Below, piece by piece: positions 27,828 through 37,937 of a DNA stretch of 64,000 bases; positions within the stretch are counted from its first letter, which is position 1; each line of letters opens with the position of its first letter. The stretch is taken from NCBI RefSeq assembly GCF_013364235.1, contig NZ_CP054919.1, forward strand, positions 2,086,809 to 2,150,808, given 5' to 3'. A program made the position numbers and the translations under genes. The stretch comes from Kitasatospora sp. NA04385. GTDB taxonomy: Bacteria; Actinomycetota; Actinomycetes; Streptomycetales; Streptomycetaceae. The notes beneath the pieces are model-generated. The model saw only the letters and a program-made list of their open reading frames with translations, searched no databases and was not told where the DNA came from.

Positions 27828-29216
27828 ATGGCTCGGATCATCGTCGTCGGCGCAGGCATGGGCGGTCTGGCCGCCGCTTCCCGGTTGGCCACCCTCGGGC
27901 ACCGGGTGACGGTGCTGGAGGCCGCCGGGACGCACGGCGGGCAGGTGGGGCACCACCGCCGGGAGGGCTTCGGGTTCGACACCGGGCCGGGGCTGCTCGC
28001 GCTGCCCGCCGTCTACCGCGACCTGGCGCTGAAGACCGGGCGGGAGCCGCTGGAGCAGCTGGTCGCCCTGCGGCCGGTGGATCCGGAGAGCCGGCACCTG
28101 TTCCCGGACGGCACCGAACTGCTGCTGCCCAACGCCTCCCGGGACGGCGTGGTCCGGGCGCTGGACGCGGCGTTCGGCGCGGGGGCCGGCGCCCGCTGGG
28201 GCGAACTGGTCAACCGGGGCCGCACGGTGTGGGAGGCGACCCGCCGCCCGCTGCTGGAGGAGCCGCGCCCGGCCGTCGACCCGGCCGACCCGTACCCGGT
28301 GCCGCCGCGCCGCGGCCTGTCCCGGCTGCTGCCGCGCGGACGGCACACCCTGGCGGACGCGGCCCGCGAGCTGGGCGGCGGGCCGGGCCCGGCGGCGCTG
28401 CTCGGCGAGTACGCGCTGCGCTACGGCCTGGACCCGCGCACCGCGCCCGCCTCGGCGACCGTGCTGCCGTACATGGAGCAGTCCTTCGGCGTCTGGTACG
28501 TCGACGGCGGGCTGCGGGCGCTGGCCGACGCGGTGTTCGAGCGGTGCGGGAAGCGCGGCGCGGAGTTCCGCTTCGACACCCCCGTGCGGGCCCTGGAGCG
28601 GGACGGCGGGCGGGTGGTGGGCGTGCGCACGGACGCGGGGGTGCTGACGGCCGACGCGGTGCTCTGCTCCGTGCCCGGCCTGGGCGGCGCCGGGCCCGCC
28701 GCGCCTGCGCCGGGCCGGTTCACCGTGCTGCTGGCGCTGGACGGCGCCCGCCCGGCGGGCACCGCGCACCGCACCGTGGTGCACGCGGCGGACGGGGCGG
28801 CCGAGGCCCGCGCGGTCTTCACCGACGGCGTGCTGCCGGACCGCCCCACCGTGCAGGTGCTGCGGCCCGACGACCCGTCGCTGGTGCCCGGCCCGGACGC
28901 GGAGGCCGCCGTGCTGACCGTCACCGTGCCCGCCGGGCTCACCCTCGGCGACGCCGAACGGGACGCCTACGCCGGGGAGTTGCTCGCCCACCTGGCCGCG
29001 TCCGGCCTCGACCTGCGCCCCCGGCTGCGCTGGCGGGAGACCCGGCTGACCGCCTCCGTCCCGCCGCCCTCGCTGGCCGGCGGACACCTCGCGCCGGCCA
29101 ACGAGCCCGGCCCGCCCGGCCTGTACCTGATCGGCGCGCACGCCCACCCGGGCGGCGGGCTGGCCCGGGTCGGGATGTCCGCCTCGATCACCGCCGGACT
29201 GCTCGGCCCAGCCTGA
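27828..29216 (+). CDS. FAD-dependent oxidoreductase, phytoene-desaturase-like
   Basis: 462 residues. The N-terminal dinucleotide-binding motif is MARIIVVGAGMGGLAAASRL then VLEAAGTHGG. FGFDTGPGLLALP, YVDGGLRALADAVFERC and the C-terminal GLYLIGAHAHPGGGLARVGM are the CrtI-family pattern. Such proteins desaturate or isomerise carotenoids, but no other carotenoid gene is adjacent except the polyprenyl diphosphate synthase 2 kb away, so the substrate is unproven. Similar stand-alone CrtI-like proteins are common in streptomycetes. There is no Shine-Dalgarno (see -10 box). Confidence 0.85.
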   Translation: MARIIVVGAGMGGLAAASRLATLGHRVTVLEAAGTHGGQVGHHRREGFGFDTGPGLLALPAVYRDLALKTGREPLEQLVALRPVDPESRHLFPDGTELLLPNASRDGVVRALDAAFGAGAGARWGELVNRGRTVWEATRRPLLEEPRPAVDPADPYPVPPRRGLSRLLPRGRHTLADAARELGGGPGPAALLGEYALRYGLDPRTAPASATVLPYMEQSFGVWYVDGGLRALADAVFERCGKRGAEFRFDTPVRALERDGGRVVGVRTDAGVLTADAVLCSVPGLGGAGPAAPAPGRFTVLLALDGARPAGTAHRTVVHAADGAAEARAVFTDGVLPDRPTVQVLRPDDPSLVPGPDAEAAVLTVTVPAGLTLGDAERDAYAGELLAHLAASGLDLRPRLRWRETRLTASVPPPSLAGGHLAPANEPGPPGLYLIGAHAHPGGGLARVGMSASITAGLLGPA

Positions 29217-29223
29217 CGGGGCG

Positions 29224-29946
29224 TCAGTACTGCTGCTGGTAGTACCAGTTCTGGTCCTGCTGCGGCTGCTGCTGCGGGACGTACGGCTGCTGGTACTGCT
29301 GCTGGGTGTACGGGTCCTGGTAGACCGGCTGCCCGTACTGGTCGTAGCCGATCAGCTGCAACTGCGGCTGCGGTTGCGGCTGTTGCGGGACGTACTGCTG
29401 CTGGTAGCCGTAGTCCTGCTGCTGGACGTAGCCGTACTGGGGCTGCTGCGGGACCTGGTAGGCGCTCTGGTCGTCGGCGTAGACGCCCGCGTCGAGCTGC
29501 TGGAACTCCTCGTACCCGGCGAACTGCCCGGCGTACGGGTCGTGGGCCTCGTACGGCTCGTCCTCGACCGGGCCGACCTCGCCGACCGGGACGACCGGCT
29601 CCGGGGCGGCGGCCGCGGCGGCCGTCCCGCCGGTGGCCGCGGCCAGCAGCGGGACCTTCGCCAGCGAACCGGGCAGTCGGCCGTCCGAGCGGCGCAGCGA
29701 CCAGCCCACCGGGCGGCCGCGCCTGACCGCGCCCGTCACCATCAGCTGGCCGAGCCCGAAGCCGGCCGCGCCCGCCACTATCACCGGCACCGAGGAGGCC
29801 CGCATCCCGGCGACCACGCCGAGGAAGCCCAGCAGCGCGAGCGCCCGCCAGTGCAGCGGGGCCCGGTTCTGCAGCAGGAGTTCGGCGGTCAGCCAGAGCG
29901 CGACCAGGGCCAGCGCGCCATAGAGGAGCAGGTATCCGATGCCCAT
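29224..29946 (-). CDS. Membrane protein with Tyr/Gln-rich tail
   Basis: 240 residues. Three hydrophobic helices occupy about residues 4-22, 34-48 and 50-72. A short basic stretch follows (RRGRPVGWSLRRSDGR), then an Ala/Pro/acidic linker, and from about 135 to the end a striking Tyr/Gln/Pro-rich low-complexity domain (YGYVQQQ, QQYQQPYVPQQQ). The function is unknown. The tail has the composition of phase-separating or prion-like segments. The gene converges on the CrtI-like gene (7 bp gap) and lies downstream of metF on the same strand. Confidence 0.8.
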   Translation of the reverse strand: MGIGYLLLYGALALVALWLTAELLLQNRAPLHWRALALLGFLGVVAGMRASSVPVIVAGAAGFGLGQLMVTGAVRRGRPVGWSLRRSDGRLPGSLAKVPLLAAATGGTAAAAAAPEPVVPVGEVGPVEDEPYEAHDPYAGQFAGYEEFQQLDAGVYADDQSAYQVPQQPQYGYVQQQDYGYQQQYVPQQPQPQPQLQLIGYDQYGQPVYQDPYTQQQYQQPYVPQQQPQQDQNWYYQQQY

Positions 29947-30109
29947 CCCCGCAACCTCCAGACGCCACCATCACCGCGCGGTTGCGGGCGACTGTACAGC
30001 CTCCGGACGGACACCACCTCATCCCGGGCACGGCCTTCTCGACGGGCCTGGACCAGCGCGTGCGCAGGCCTCCGCCCCGCGCGGCGGACTCCCCGCCGCC
30101 GGAGCCGGA

Positions 30110-31024
30110 TCAGCGGGTGTGCAGGCCCAGGTTCTGGTAGATCTCCAGCGTCGAGGTGGAGTGGTTCAGCGTGATGAAGTGCAGGCCCGGGGCGCCCTCC
30201 GCGAGGAGCCGCTCGGCCATCGTGGTGGCGTGCTCCAGCCCCACCGCGCGGACGGCCGCCGGGTCGTCGACGACGGCCTCCAGCTTGCGGCGGAAGTCGT
30301 CCGGGAAGGCGGAGCCGGACAGCTGCGGGAAGCGCACCAGCTGGCGGCTGTTGGTGACCGGCATGATCTCCGGGATGATCGGCGTCTCGCAGCCGGCCGC
30401 GGCGACCCGGTCGCGCAGCCGCAGGTAGTCCTCGACCTCGAAGAACATCTGGGTGATCGCGTAGTCGGCGCCGGCCCGGCACTTGGCGACGAAGTGCCGG
30501 ATGTCCTCGTCCCAGTTCTCCGAGCGCGGGTGCATCTGCGGGAAGGCCGCGACGCCGACGCAGAAGTCGCCGATGCCCTTGATCAGCTCGACCAGCTCGG
30601 CGGCGTAGGTGACGCCCTCGGGGTGGCGGACCCACTCGCCCAGCGGGTCGCCGGGCGGGTCGCCGCGCACCGCGAGCACGTTGCGCACGTTCTGGTCGGC
30701 GTACTGGCCGATGATGTTGCGCAGCTCGGCCACCGAGTGGTCGACGGCGGTGAGGTGGGCGACGGGGGTGAGCGTGGTCTCGGTGGCGATCCGCCCGACC
30801 AGGTCGACGGTGCGGCCGCGCGAGGAGCCGCCCGCGCCGTACGTCATGCAGACGAAGTTCGGTTCCAGGCACTCGACCCGGCGGATCGCGTCCCAGAGCT
30901 TGCGCTCGGCCTCCTCGTTGCGCGGCGGCATGAATTCGAAGGAGAAGGAGCGGTCGCCGGCCGCCAGCAGGTCGCGCACGGTCTGCGCGCGGTCGTTTCT
31001 GGTGGTGGGAATCCCGAGTGCCAT
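30110..31024 (-). CDS. metF: Methylenetetrahydrofolate reductase MetF
   Basis: 304 residues. [17 protein letters not shown] carries the catalytic Glu; [30 protein letters not shown] and [17 protein letters not shown] match FAD and folate binding in the TIM barrel. It reduces 5,10-methylene-THF to 5-methyl-THF for methionine synthesis. It is divergent from the polyprenyl synthase, with a 205-bp gap; I found no clear SAM, SAH or cobalamin riboswitch in that leader. Confidence 0.96.
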   Translation of the reverse strand: MALGIPTTRNDRAQTVRDLLAAGDRSFSFEFMPPRNEEAERKLWDAIRRVECLEPNFVCMTYGAGGSSRGRTVDLVGRIATETTLTPVAHLTAVDHSVAELRNIIGQYADQNVRNVLAVRGDPPGDPLGEWVRHPEGVTYAAELVELIKGIGDFCVGVAAFPQMHPRSENWDEDIRHFVAKCRAGADYAITQMFFEVEDYLRLRDRVAAAGCETPIIPEIMPVTNSRQLVRFPQLSGSAFPDDFRRKLEAVVDDPAAVRAVGLEHATTMAERLLAEGAPGLHFITLNHSTSTLEIYQNLGLHTR

Positions 31025-31229
31025 GCTGGCAGGTTATCCGTCGGCGGCGCGGCCCGGACAAACAACGTCCATCTCCTGAGACGTCACTTGAGATTTTCGG
31101 CCAGCCGGTCGCGGGCCCGGTCGAAGGCCCCCGGCGGGCCCGGTCGCGGGCCGCCGGAGAGCGGGTGGAACGGCCCACCCTGCGCGGAGCGTTAATCTGA
31201 CTGTCAGCCCCATCGATCCGGAGTCTCAG

Positions 31230-32336
31230 GTGCCCTCCTCCATCCGCCTTCCCCGCAACCCCGTCGACGCGGAGGACGTGCGCGACCGCGTGAACCGCAC
31301 CCTCGGCACGTTCATGGTCGAGCGGGCGGCCCTGCTCTCCGGGATCTCCGACCAGCTCGGGCCGGTCTCCGACGCGCTGCGCGACTTCCTGCTGGACGGC
31401 GGGAAGCGGCTGCGCCCGGCGTTCTGCTACTGGGGGTGGCGGGCGGCCGGCGGCGCCGCGGACGAGCCCGGGATCGAGCGGGCGGCGGCCGCGCTGGAGC
31501 TGCTGCAGGCCAGCGCCCTGGTGCACGACGACCTGATGGACCGCAGCGACACCCGCCGCGGCCTGCCCGCCGTCCACCGCCGCTTCGAGAACCTGCACCG
31601 GGCGGGCGGCTGGCGCGGCGACCGCGAGCAGTACGGGGCGTCCGCGGCGGTGCTGCTCGGTGACCTGCTGCTGATCTGGTGCGACGAGCTGTTCCAGCGC
31701 TCGGGGCTGCCGACGGCCGCCGTGTCGGCCGCCAAGCCCGCGTTCGACCTGATGCGCACCGAGGTCATGCTCGGCCAGTACCTGGACGTGCTGGAGCCGG
31801 TCGCGGGCGACTCCACCGACGGCGGGGCGATCGACCGGGCCCGGACCGTCCTGCACTACAAGTCCGCGAAGTACACCATCGAGCGGCCGCTCCAGGTCGG
31901 CGCGCTGCTGGCCGGCGCCGCCCCCGGCCTGGTCGAGGCGCTCGGGAACTTCGGCCTGCCGCTGGGCGAGGCGTTCCAGCTCCGCGACGACCTGCTGGGC
32001 GTCTTCGGCGACCCGGCGGTCACCGGCAAGCCGGCCGGCGACGACCTGCGCGAGGGCAAGCGCACCCTGCTGGTCGCGCACGCCATGCGCGGCCTGGGCC
32101 CGGCCGACGCCGCCCACCTGGACGCCCGGCTCGGCGCGCCCGGCCTGGACGCCGGGGAGATCGCCGACCTGCGCGACCTGATCACCCTCAGCGGCGCCCC
32201 CGACCTGGTCGAGGCCCGGATCGACGCGCTGCTCGCCGAGGCGCTGGACGCCCTGGACGCGGCCCCGATCGCCGACGGCCCGACCCGCGAGGTGCTCCGG
32301 GCGCTGGCCGACGCCGCGACGGTCCGCAAGTACTGA
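31230..32336 (+). CDS. Polyprenyl (geranylgeranyl-type) diphosphate synthase
   Basis: 368 residues from GTG 31230 (GGAG seven nt upstream). GGKRLRPAF and HDDLMDRSDTRRG (first Asp-rich motif) and FQLRDDLLGVFGD (second) define the trans-isoprenyl diphosphate synthase family; GKPAGDDLREGKRT binds the IPP chain. Product length cannot be set from sequence alone. It may supply menaquinone, carotenoid or undecaprenyl-related pathways. A TAATCT-like -10 lies at 31193-31198. The stop is 6 bp from the convergent VanZ gene. Confidence 0.94.
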   Translation: MPSSIRLPRNPVDAEDVRDRVNRTLGTFMVERAALLSGISDQLGPVSDALRDFLLDGGKRLRPAFCYWGWRAAGGAADEPGIERAAAALELLQASALVHDDLMDRSDTRRGLPAVHRRFENLHRAGGWRGDREQYGASAAVLLGDLLLIWCDELFQRSGLPTAAVSAAKPAFDLMRTEVMLGQYLDVLEPVAGDSTDGGAIDRARTVLHYKSAKYTIERPLQVGALLAGAAPGLVEALGNFGLPLGEAFQLRDDLLGVFGDPAVTGKPAGDDLREGKRTLLVAHAMRGLGPADAAHLDARLGAPGLDAGEIADLRDLITLSGAPDLVEARIDALLAEALDALDAAPIADGPTREVLRALADAATVRKY

Positions 32337-32342
32337 CGGGGG

Positions 32343-33008
32343 TCAGGCCCGCCGCCACCAGCGGCGCGCGGCCAGCGCCGCCAGCGCGGCCCCGCCCGCG
32401 TTCAGCAGCACGTCGTCGACCGAGGAGACCCGGTCCAGCCGCAGCACGTACTGGGCGAGCTCCACCAGCACCGAGCAGGCCGCGCCGAGCGCCAGCACCC
32501 GCCGCACCGAGGCGAGCGCGGCGAACCGCACCGGGGCGAGGAAGCCGAGCGCGGCGAACACCAGCAGGTTGCCGCCGATCTGGGCCACCGCGGTGGCGGG
32601 CGGGCCGGCCGCGACGACCTCCGCGATGTCGTGCAGCGGCACCAGGTTGACCCGGCGGCGCGGACCGCCCGGGTCGGCGCCGGGCAGCAGGATCATCCAC
32701 ACCCACGGCGCCGTCCCGTAGACCGCGCCGACCTCGGCCAGCGCCGAGCGCCGAGCCCACCCCGGCTCGACCCCGGCCGCCCGGCGGCGGCGGGCCAGCA
32801 GCCAGGCCGCCAGCACCGCCGCCGGCAGGGCGGCCGCGGCCAGGAAGACGATGCCGTTGACGGTGCCGACCCAGCCGTTCCACCCGGCGCGGTGGCCGCG
32901 GCCCAACGGCCGCTGGGCGAGGAAGGCGACGGCCGCCGCCGCGAGCAGCGCGGGAACGAGCAGGGCGGCCCGGCGGGTGCGGCGGGCGGGTGGCGCGAGG
33001 GGCTCCAT
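32343..33008 (-). CDS. VanZ-like membrane protein
   Basis: 221 residues from ATG 33008 (MEPLAPPARRTRRAALL); a longer open frame to 33158 looks like Arg/Pro-rich spacer. Five hydrophobic helices are present. The VanZ signature is NLVPLHDI, GNLLVFAALGFLAPV, SVLVELAQYVLRLDRVSSVD and DVLLNAGGAALA. VanZ proteins give low teicoplanin resistance in enterococci; their role here is unknown. It converges on the polyprenyl diphosphate synthase gene. Confidence 0.88.
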   Translation of the reverse strand: MEPLAPPARRTRRAALLVPALLAAAAVAFLAQRPLGRGHRAGWNGWVGTVNGIVFLAAAALPAAVLAAWLLARRRRAAGVEPGWARRSALAEVGAVYGTAPWVWMILLPGADPGGPRRRVNLVPLHDIAEVVAAGPPATAVAQIGGNLLVFAALGFLAPVRFAALASVRRVLALGAACSVLVELAQYVLRLDRVSSVDDVLLNAGGAALAALAARRWWRRA

Positions 33009-33204
33009 GCCTGCACGGAGGGCGAACCGGGCCGCCCGGTTCCCGCCCGGGGGCCTGGCGCCCCCGCGTTCCGCCGGAGCGGGGACGGCCGTGCCGCCCG
33101 GCCGCGGCGACGGGACGGCCGCGCGGGGTTCCGGTCGCCGGCGGGACCTGCCCCGCAACCGGATCTCTCCCGTGCTCCGCTTCCGCCCCGTGCGGGGTCC
33201 GGCG

Positions 33205-33241
33205 GGGCGGGGCGCTCGACCGGCGGAGGAGCGCCCCGCCC
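33205..33241 (-). terminator. Terminator of the Rv2175c-thiE operon
   Basis: A perfect 13-bp stem (33205-33217 with 33229-33241) lies 10 nt past the thiE stop on the minus strand. Confidence 0.75.
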
Positions 33242-33250
33242 GGAGGGCGC

Positions 33251-33898
33251 CTAGCGCAGGCGGGCGGCCAGCGCGGCCGCGGCCGCGCCGGGGTCCTCGG
33301 CGGCGGTGAGGGCGCGGACCACGACGATCCGGGTGGCACCGGCGTCCAGGACCTGCTGGAGGTTGTCCTGGTCGATGCCGCCGATGGCGAACCAGGGGCG
33401 CTCGGGGCGGCGCGCGGCGGCGTGGCGGACCAGGTCGAGGCCGGGGGCGGGCCGGCCGGGCTTGGTGGGCGTGGGCCAGACCGGGCCGGTGCAGAAGTAG
33501 TCGACGCCGGGCTCGGTGAACGCGGTGTCGACCTCGTCCTCGGCGTGGCAGGAGCGGCCGATCAGCACGTCCTCGCCGAGGATGCGCCGGGCGACGGCGA
33601 CCGGCAGGTCGTCCTGGCCGAGGTGCAGCACGTCGGGCCGGGCGCCGTACGCGACGTCGGCGCGGTCGTTGACGGCCAGCAGCTTGCCGTGGCGGCGGGC
33701 CGCGTCGGCGAAGACCTCCAGGTGCTCCAGCTCCTGCTTGGCCTCCAGGGCCTTGTCGCGGAGCTGGACGACGTCGACGCCGCCCGCGAGCACCGCGTCC
33801 AGGAACTCGGGCAGGTCGCCCTGGGCCCGGCGGGCGTCGGTGCAGAGGTAGAGCCGGGCGTCGGCCAGCCGCTGCCGGGCGGTGGGCGCGGCCGTCAC
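33251..33898 (-). CDS. thiE: Thiamine phosphate synthase ThiE
   Basis: 215 residues from a GTG overlapping the previous stop (GTGA). [26 protein letters not shown] (HMP-PP phosphate binding), [37 protein letters not shown] and [18 protein letters not shown] are ThiE motifs. The enzyme joins HMP-PP and thiazole phosphate. It forms a two-gene unit with the Rv2175c-family gene and runs opposite thiO-thiS-thiG, across the FAD oxidoreductase gene. Confidence 0.95.
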   Translation of the reverse strand: MTAAPTARQRLADARLYLCTDARRAQGDLPEFLDAVLAGGVDVVQLRDKALEAKQELEHLEVFADAARRHGKLLAVNDRADVAYGARPDVLHLGQDDLPVAVARRILGEDVLIGRSCHAEDEVDTAFTEPGVDYFCTGPVWPTPTKPGRPAPGLDLVRHAAARRPERPWFAIGGIDQDNLQQVLDAGATRIVVVRALTAAEDPGAAAAALAARLR

Positions 33899-34260
33899 AG
33901 GGCCATGGCCTGGGCGCGGCGCTTCACCTCGGTGCCGCGGTTCTCGCGCAGGGCCTGGATCGGGCTGCCGGGCAGGGAGTCGTCCTCGGTGAACATCCAC
34001 TCGAGGATCTCCTGGTCGGAGAAGCCGCAGTCGCGCAGCACGGTGAGGGTGCCGACCAGGTGCTTGACCGGGCCGTCGTCCTCGATGAAGTCGGCGGGGA
34101 CCTGGAGGGACTTGTTGGGGCCGCGGCGGACGGCCAGCAGGGTGCGGTTGCGCACCATGTCGCGGACCTCGGTGATCACCACGCCCCACCGCTCCGAGAT
34201 GTCGGGCAGGTACAGCCAGGCGGGGACCAGGGCGTCAATCTTCGGATCAATCTCGCTCAC
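33895..34260 (-). CDS. Rv2175c-family DNA-binding protein
   Basis: 121 residues. A winged-helix-like N-terminal half ([19 protein letters not shown]), [30 protein letters not shown] and the C-terminal KRRAQAMAL match M. tuberculosis Rv2175c, a DNA-binding substrate of the kinase PknL. The N-terminal tail carrying the phospho-acceptor Thr in Rv2175c is missing here; the first Thr is residue 30. A PASTA kinase of the same general class lies 3.7 kb away. The gene overlaps thiE by 4 nt. Confidence 0.9.
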   Translation of the reverse strand: MSEIDPKIDALVPAWLYLPDISERWGVVITEVRDMVRNRTLLAVRRGPNKSLQVPADFIEDDGPVKHLVGTLTVLRDCGFSDQEILEWMFTEDDSLPGSPIQALRENRGTEVKRRAQAMAL

Positions 34261-34276
34261 TCCCCCAGCCTAGGCG

Positions 34277-35473
34277 CTATCGGGCGGCGGCCTTCAACTG
34301 GACGGCGGGGTCGGCGGCGCGCGCCGGGTCCAGCGCGGTGCCGCGTTCGATCAGGCGGCGGCCCTGGGCCAGGTCGCGCGGGCGGTCGACGGCGAGCAGC
34401 GCGACCGGGACGCCGTCGCGCAGCCACAGCACCGTCCAGTCGGGGTCGGACGGGGAGCCGCGCCACAGCAGGTGGTCGGCCCCGGCGTGCCGGCCGGCGT
34501 ACTGGACCGTCCGGCCGAACTGCTCGGACCAGAAGTACGGGACGGGGTCGTACGGGGCGTCGAGGGTGCCGAGCAGGGAGGCGGCGACGGCGGCGCCGGA
34601 GTGCAGGGCGTGGTCCCAGTGCTGGACGGCGAGCCGGGTGCCGGAGCGGGCGGAGGGGTAGGAGGTGCAGTCCCCGGCGGCGAGGACGCCGGGCAGGGCG
34701 GTGCGCAGCCGGTCGTCGACCGGGATCGTGCCGTCGGGGTCGAGGGCGAGCGGGCCGTCGGCCAGCCAGTCGGTGGCGGGGCGGGCGCCGATGCCGACCA
34801 CGACCTCGTCGGCGGGCAGGTGGGTGCCGTCGGTGAGCAGCACCCCGCCGGCGGCGGCGCCGGCCACCGCGGCGGAGCAGCGCAGCTCGACGCCGGCGGC
34901 GGCGTACCAGTCGGCCATCAGGGCGCCGAGTTCGGCGGGCAGCGCGCCGGCCAGCGGGGTGGCGGCGGCCTCCACCACCGTGACCTCGCAGCCGAGCCCG
35001 CGGGCGACGGTGGCGGTCTCGGCGCCGATCCAGCCCGCGCCGACCAGCACGGTCCGGCGGCCGGGGGTGAGGGCGGCGCGCAGCGCGCGGGCGTCGTCGA
35101 CGGTGCGCAGGGTGCGGGCGCCGGGCAGGTGGGGCAGGGTGCGCGGGGCGGCGCCGGTGGCGATCACCAGGGCGTCGTAGCGCAGTTCGCCGCGGTCGGT
35201 GCGCAGGACGCCGTCGTCGAGGCCGGTGGCGCGGCGGCCGGTGAGCAGCTCGACGTCGAGGCCGTGCCAGTCGATCTCGAAGGCGGTGGCGTCGGCCTTG
35301 CCGAGCAGGACGTCCTTGGAGAGCGGCGGGCGGTCGTAGGGGAGGTGCGGTTCCTCGCCGACCAGGGCGAGCGGGCCCCGCCAGCCCCCCTGCCGCAGGT
35401 TCAGGGCGGCCTGGGCGCCCGCTATGCCCGCTCCGACCACGACGACCCGGTCCGTTGCCCTCAGCTCAGCCAC
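34277..35473 (-). CDS. NAD(P)/FAD oxidoreductase, ferredoxin-reductase-like
   Basis: 398 residues from GTG 35473 (VAELRATDRVVVVG); in-frame GTGs at 35482 and 35491 are alternatives. FAD motif VVVVGAGIAGAQAALNLRQGG, LPYDRPPLSKDVL, VIATGAAPR, the NAD motif VLVGAGWIGAETATVARGLG and VLAAGDCTSYPS identify the ferredoxin/rubredoxin reductase fold (BphA4-like). The redox partner is not encoded next to it. It may serve P450 or dioxygenase systems elsewhere. It lies between the Rv2175c-thiE unit and the TPP riboswitch. Confidence 0.9.
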   Translation of the reverse strand: MAELRATDRVVVVGAGIAGAQAALNLRQGGWRGPLALVGEEPHLPYDRPPLSKDVLLGKADATAFEIDWHGLDVELLTGRRATGLDDGVLRTDRGELRYDALVIATGAAPRTLPHLPGARTLRTVDDARALRAALTPGRRTVLVGAGWIGAETATVARGLGCEVTVVEAAATPLAGALPAELGALMADWYAAAGVELRCSAAVAGAAAGGVLLTDGTHLPADEVVVGIGARPATDWLADGPLALDPDGTIPVDDRLRTALPGVLAAGDCTSYPSARSGTRLAVQHWDHALHSGAAVAASLLGTLDAPYDPVPYFWSEQFGRTVQYAGRHAGADHLLWRGSPSDPDWTVLWLRDGVPVALLAVDRPRDLAQGRRLIERGTALDPARAADPAVQLKAAAR

Positions 35474-35561
35474 GCCGTCCACCCTACCCACCGCCGGGTG
35501 TCCGCCCCGGGCCCGCGCCTTCGGGTGCGCGGCGGCCCGGCGTTAAGGTGGGGGTGACTTC

Positions 35562-35656
35562 ACTTCACACGGGAGCCCGGTGCACCGGGCTGAGAGGCGG
35601 GCTGTGGCGGCCCGCGACCGTCCGAACCTGATCCGGGTCATGCCGGCGAAGGGAGA
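35562..35656 (+). promoter_or_regulatory. TPP riboswitch (thi-box)
   Basis: The conserved aptamer parts are in order: gggagccc near 35571, ggctgagaggc (35588-35598), and the 3' half cctgatccgggtcatgccgg (35627-35646) followed by cgaaggga. It starts the thiO-thiS-thiG operon. The terminal gggag (35651-35655) is also the likely ribosome binding site for thiO, so control is probably at translation initiation. Confidence 0.93.
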
Positions 35657-35666
35657 TCGAGCCGCT

Positions 35667-36821
35667 GTGGCACATTCCCGCGCGTTGGACGTGCTGGTGG
35701 TCGGCGGGGGCATCATCGGGCTGGGCGTCGCCTGGCGCTCGGCGCAGCGCGGCCTGGCGGTCGCGCTGGTCGATCCGTGGCCGGGCGGGGGCGCGGCGCG
35801 GGTCGCCGCGGGCATGCTCGCCCCGGTGACCGAACTGCAGTACGGCGAGGAGCCGTTGCTGCGCCTGGGGATGGCGTCGAACGAGCGGTACGCCGCGTTC
35901 GCCGCCGAGCTGACCGAGCTGACCGGGCTGGACACCGGCTACCGGGCCACCGGCACGCTGGCGGTGGCGCTGGACTCCGACGACCGCGAGGAGCTGCGCG
36001 AACTGCACGCCTTCCACGGCCGGCTGGGCCTGGCGTCCCAGTGGCTGACCGGCCGCGAGTGCCGCCGGCTGGAGCCGATGCTGGCCCCGGGGGTGCGCGG
36101 CGGCCTGCACGTCGCCGGGGACCACCAGGTGGACGGCCGCCGGCTGGCCGCCGCGCTGGTCGTCGCCTGCGAGCGCGCGGGCGTGGTGTTCCACCGGGCG
36201 GAGGCCGCCGAGCTGCTGGTCGAGGACGGCCGGGCGGCGGGCGTGCGGCTGTCGACCGGCGAGCGGGTGGCGGCCGGGCGCACGGTGCTGGCCGCCGGGT
36301 CGCGCAGCCACCTGCTGCCGGGCCTGCCGGCGGGGGTGCTGCCGGCGGTGCGCCCGGTCAAGGGCCAGGTGCTGCGGCTGCGGATGCCCACCGCGCACGG
36401 CCCGTTCCTGTCCCGCAACGTGCGGGCGGTGGTGCGCGGGCAGCACCTGTACCTGGTGCCGCGGGCCGACGGCGAGCTGGTGGTCGGCGCGACCACCGAG
36501 GAGCTGGGCCACGACACCACCGTCACCGCGGGCGGCGTCTACGAGCTGCTCCGGGACGCGCACGAACTGGTGCCCGGCATCACCGAGTTGCCGCTGCTGG
36601 AGATCGGCGCGGGGCTGCGTCCGGGCTCCCCGGACAACGCGCCGCTGCTCGGGCCGACCGCGCTGGACGGCCTGGCCGCCGCCACCGGGCACTACCGCAA
36701 CGGGGTGCTGCTCACCCCGGTCACCGCGGACCTGCTCGCCGACTACCTGGCCACCGGTGAACTCCCGCCGCTGGCCGCCGACTTCACCCCTGACCGCTTC
36801 ACCCCCAAGGTCCCCGCATGA
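35667..36821 (+). CDS. thiO: Glycine oxidase ThiO
   Basis: 384 residues from GTG 35667, 11 nt after the riboswitch GGGAG. FAD-binding LVVGGGIIGLGVAWRSAQRG, RVAAGMLAPVTELQYGEE, VKGQVLRLRMP and GLRPGSPDNAPLLGPT then GHYRNGVLLTP are D-amino-acid-oxidase/ThiO motifs. It oxidises glycine to the imine used in thiazole synthesis in aerobes. It is first in the thiO-thiS-thiG operon; its stop overlaps thiS (ATGA). Confidence 0.95.
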   Translation: MAHSRALDVLVVGGGIIGLGVAWRSAQRGLAVALVDPWPGGGAARVAAGMLAPVTELQYGEEPLLRLGMASNERYAAFAAELTELTGLDTGYRATGTLAVALDSDDREELRELHAFHGRLGLASQWLTGRECRRLEPMLAPGVRGGLHVAGDHQVDGRRLAAALVVACERAGVVFHRAEAAELLVEDGRAAGVRLSTGERVAAGRTVLAAGSRSHLLPGLPAGVLPAVRPVKGQVLRLRMPTAHGPFLSRNVRAVVRGQHLYLVPRADGELVVGATTEELGHDTTVTAGGVYELLRDAHELVPGITELPLLEIGAGLRPGSPDNAPLLGPTALDGLAAATGHYRNGVLLTPVTADLLADYLATGELPPLAADFTPDRFTPKVPA

Positions 36822-37027
36822 ACACCATCGCCCTGACCGTCAACGGCGAGCCGCGCACCCTGCCCGCCGCCACCACGCTGGACGTGGTGGTCGCCGAGGT
36901 GTCGGCCGCCAACACCGGCGTCGCCGCCGCCGTCAACGAGGCCGTGGTGCCCCGCAGTTCGTGGCCCGCCACGGCGCTCGGCGAGGGCGACCGGGTCGAG
37001 ATCCTCACCGCCGTCCAGGGAGGCTGA
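36818..37027 (+). CDS. thiS: Sulfur carrier protein ThiS
   Basis: 69 residues with a ubiquitin-like fold. It begins MNTIALTVNGEPRTLP, contains AAAVNEAVVPRSSW, and ends VEILTAVQGG with the Gly-Gly C-terminus that is adenylated and thiocarboxylated to give sulfur to ThiG. The gap to thiG is 3 bp. No thiF lies in this window. Confidence 0.95.
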   Translation: MNTIALTVNGEPRTLPAATTLDVVVAEVSAANTGVAAAVNEAVVPRSSWPATALGEGDRVEILTAVQGG

Positions 37028-37822
<795 letters not shown>

Positions 37823-37832
37823 GCCGCGCCCG

Positions 37833-37858
37833 CCGGGGCGAACCGACCACCGCCCCGG
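37833..37858 (+). terminator. Possible terminator of the thi operon
   Basis: An 8-bp stem, ccggggcg (37833-37840) with cgccccgg (37851-37858), lies 11 bp after the thiG stop. It is short and unsupported by a U-run. Confidence 0.4.
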
Positions 37859-37937
37859 GGGCGTCCCTGCGGGCACGGGCCGGTCGCCGGTCCGCCCCGA
37901 CATCCGGCCGCTCCCGGTGGGCGACCGGTCCGACCCC

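Noticed and set aside
31025..31229. Riboswitch (SAM, SAH or cobalamin) upstream of metF
   Set aside because: Looked for conserved cores; none recognisable.
33009..33250. Extended N-terminus of the VanZ protein or a small extra gene
   Set aside because: Compositional Arg/Pro/Ala frame; contains the thiE terminator.
35592..35666. Earlier thiO start inside the riboswitch
   Set aside because: The frame is open there, but it would translate the aptamer; the GTG at 35667 begins the conserved FAD-binding N-terminus.
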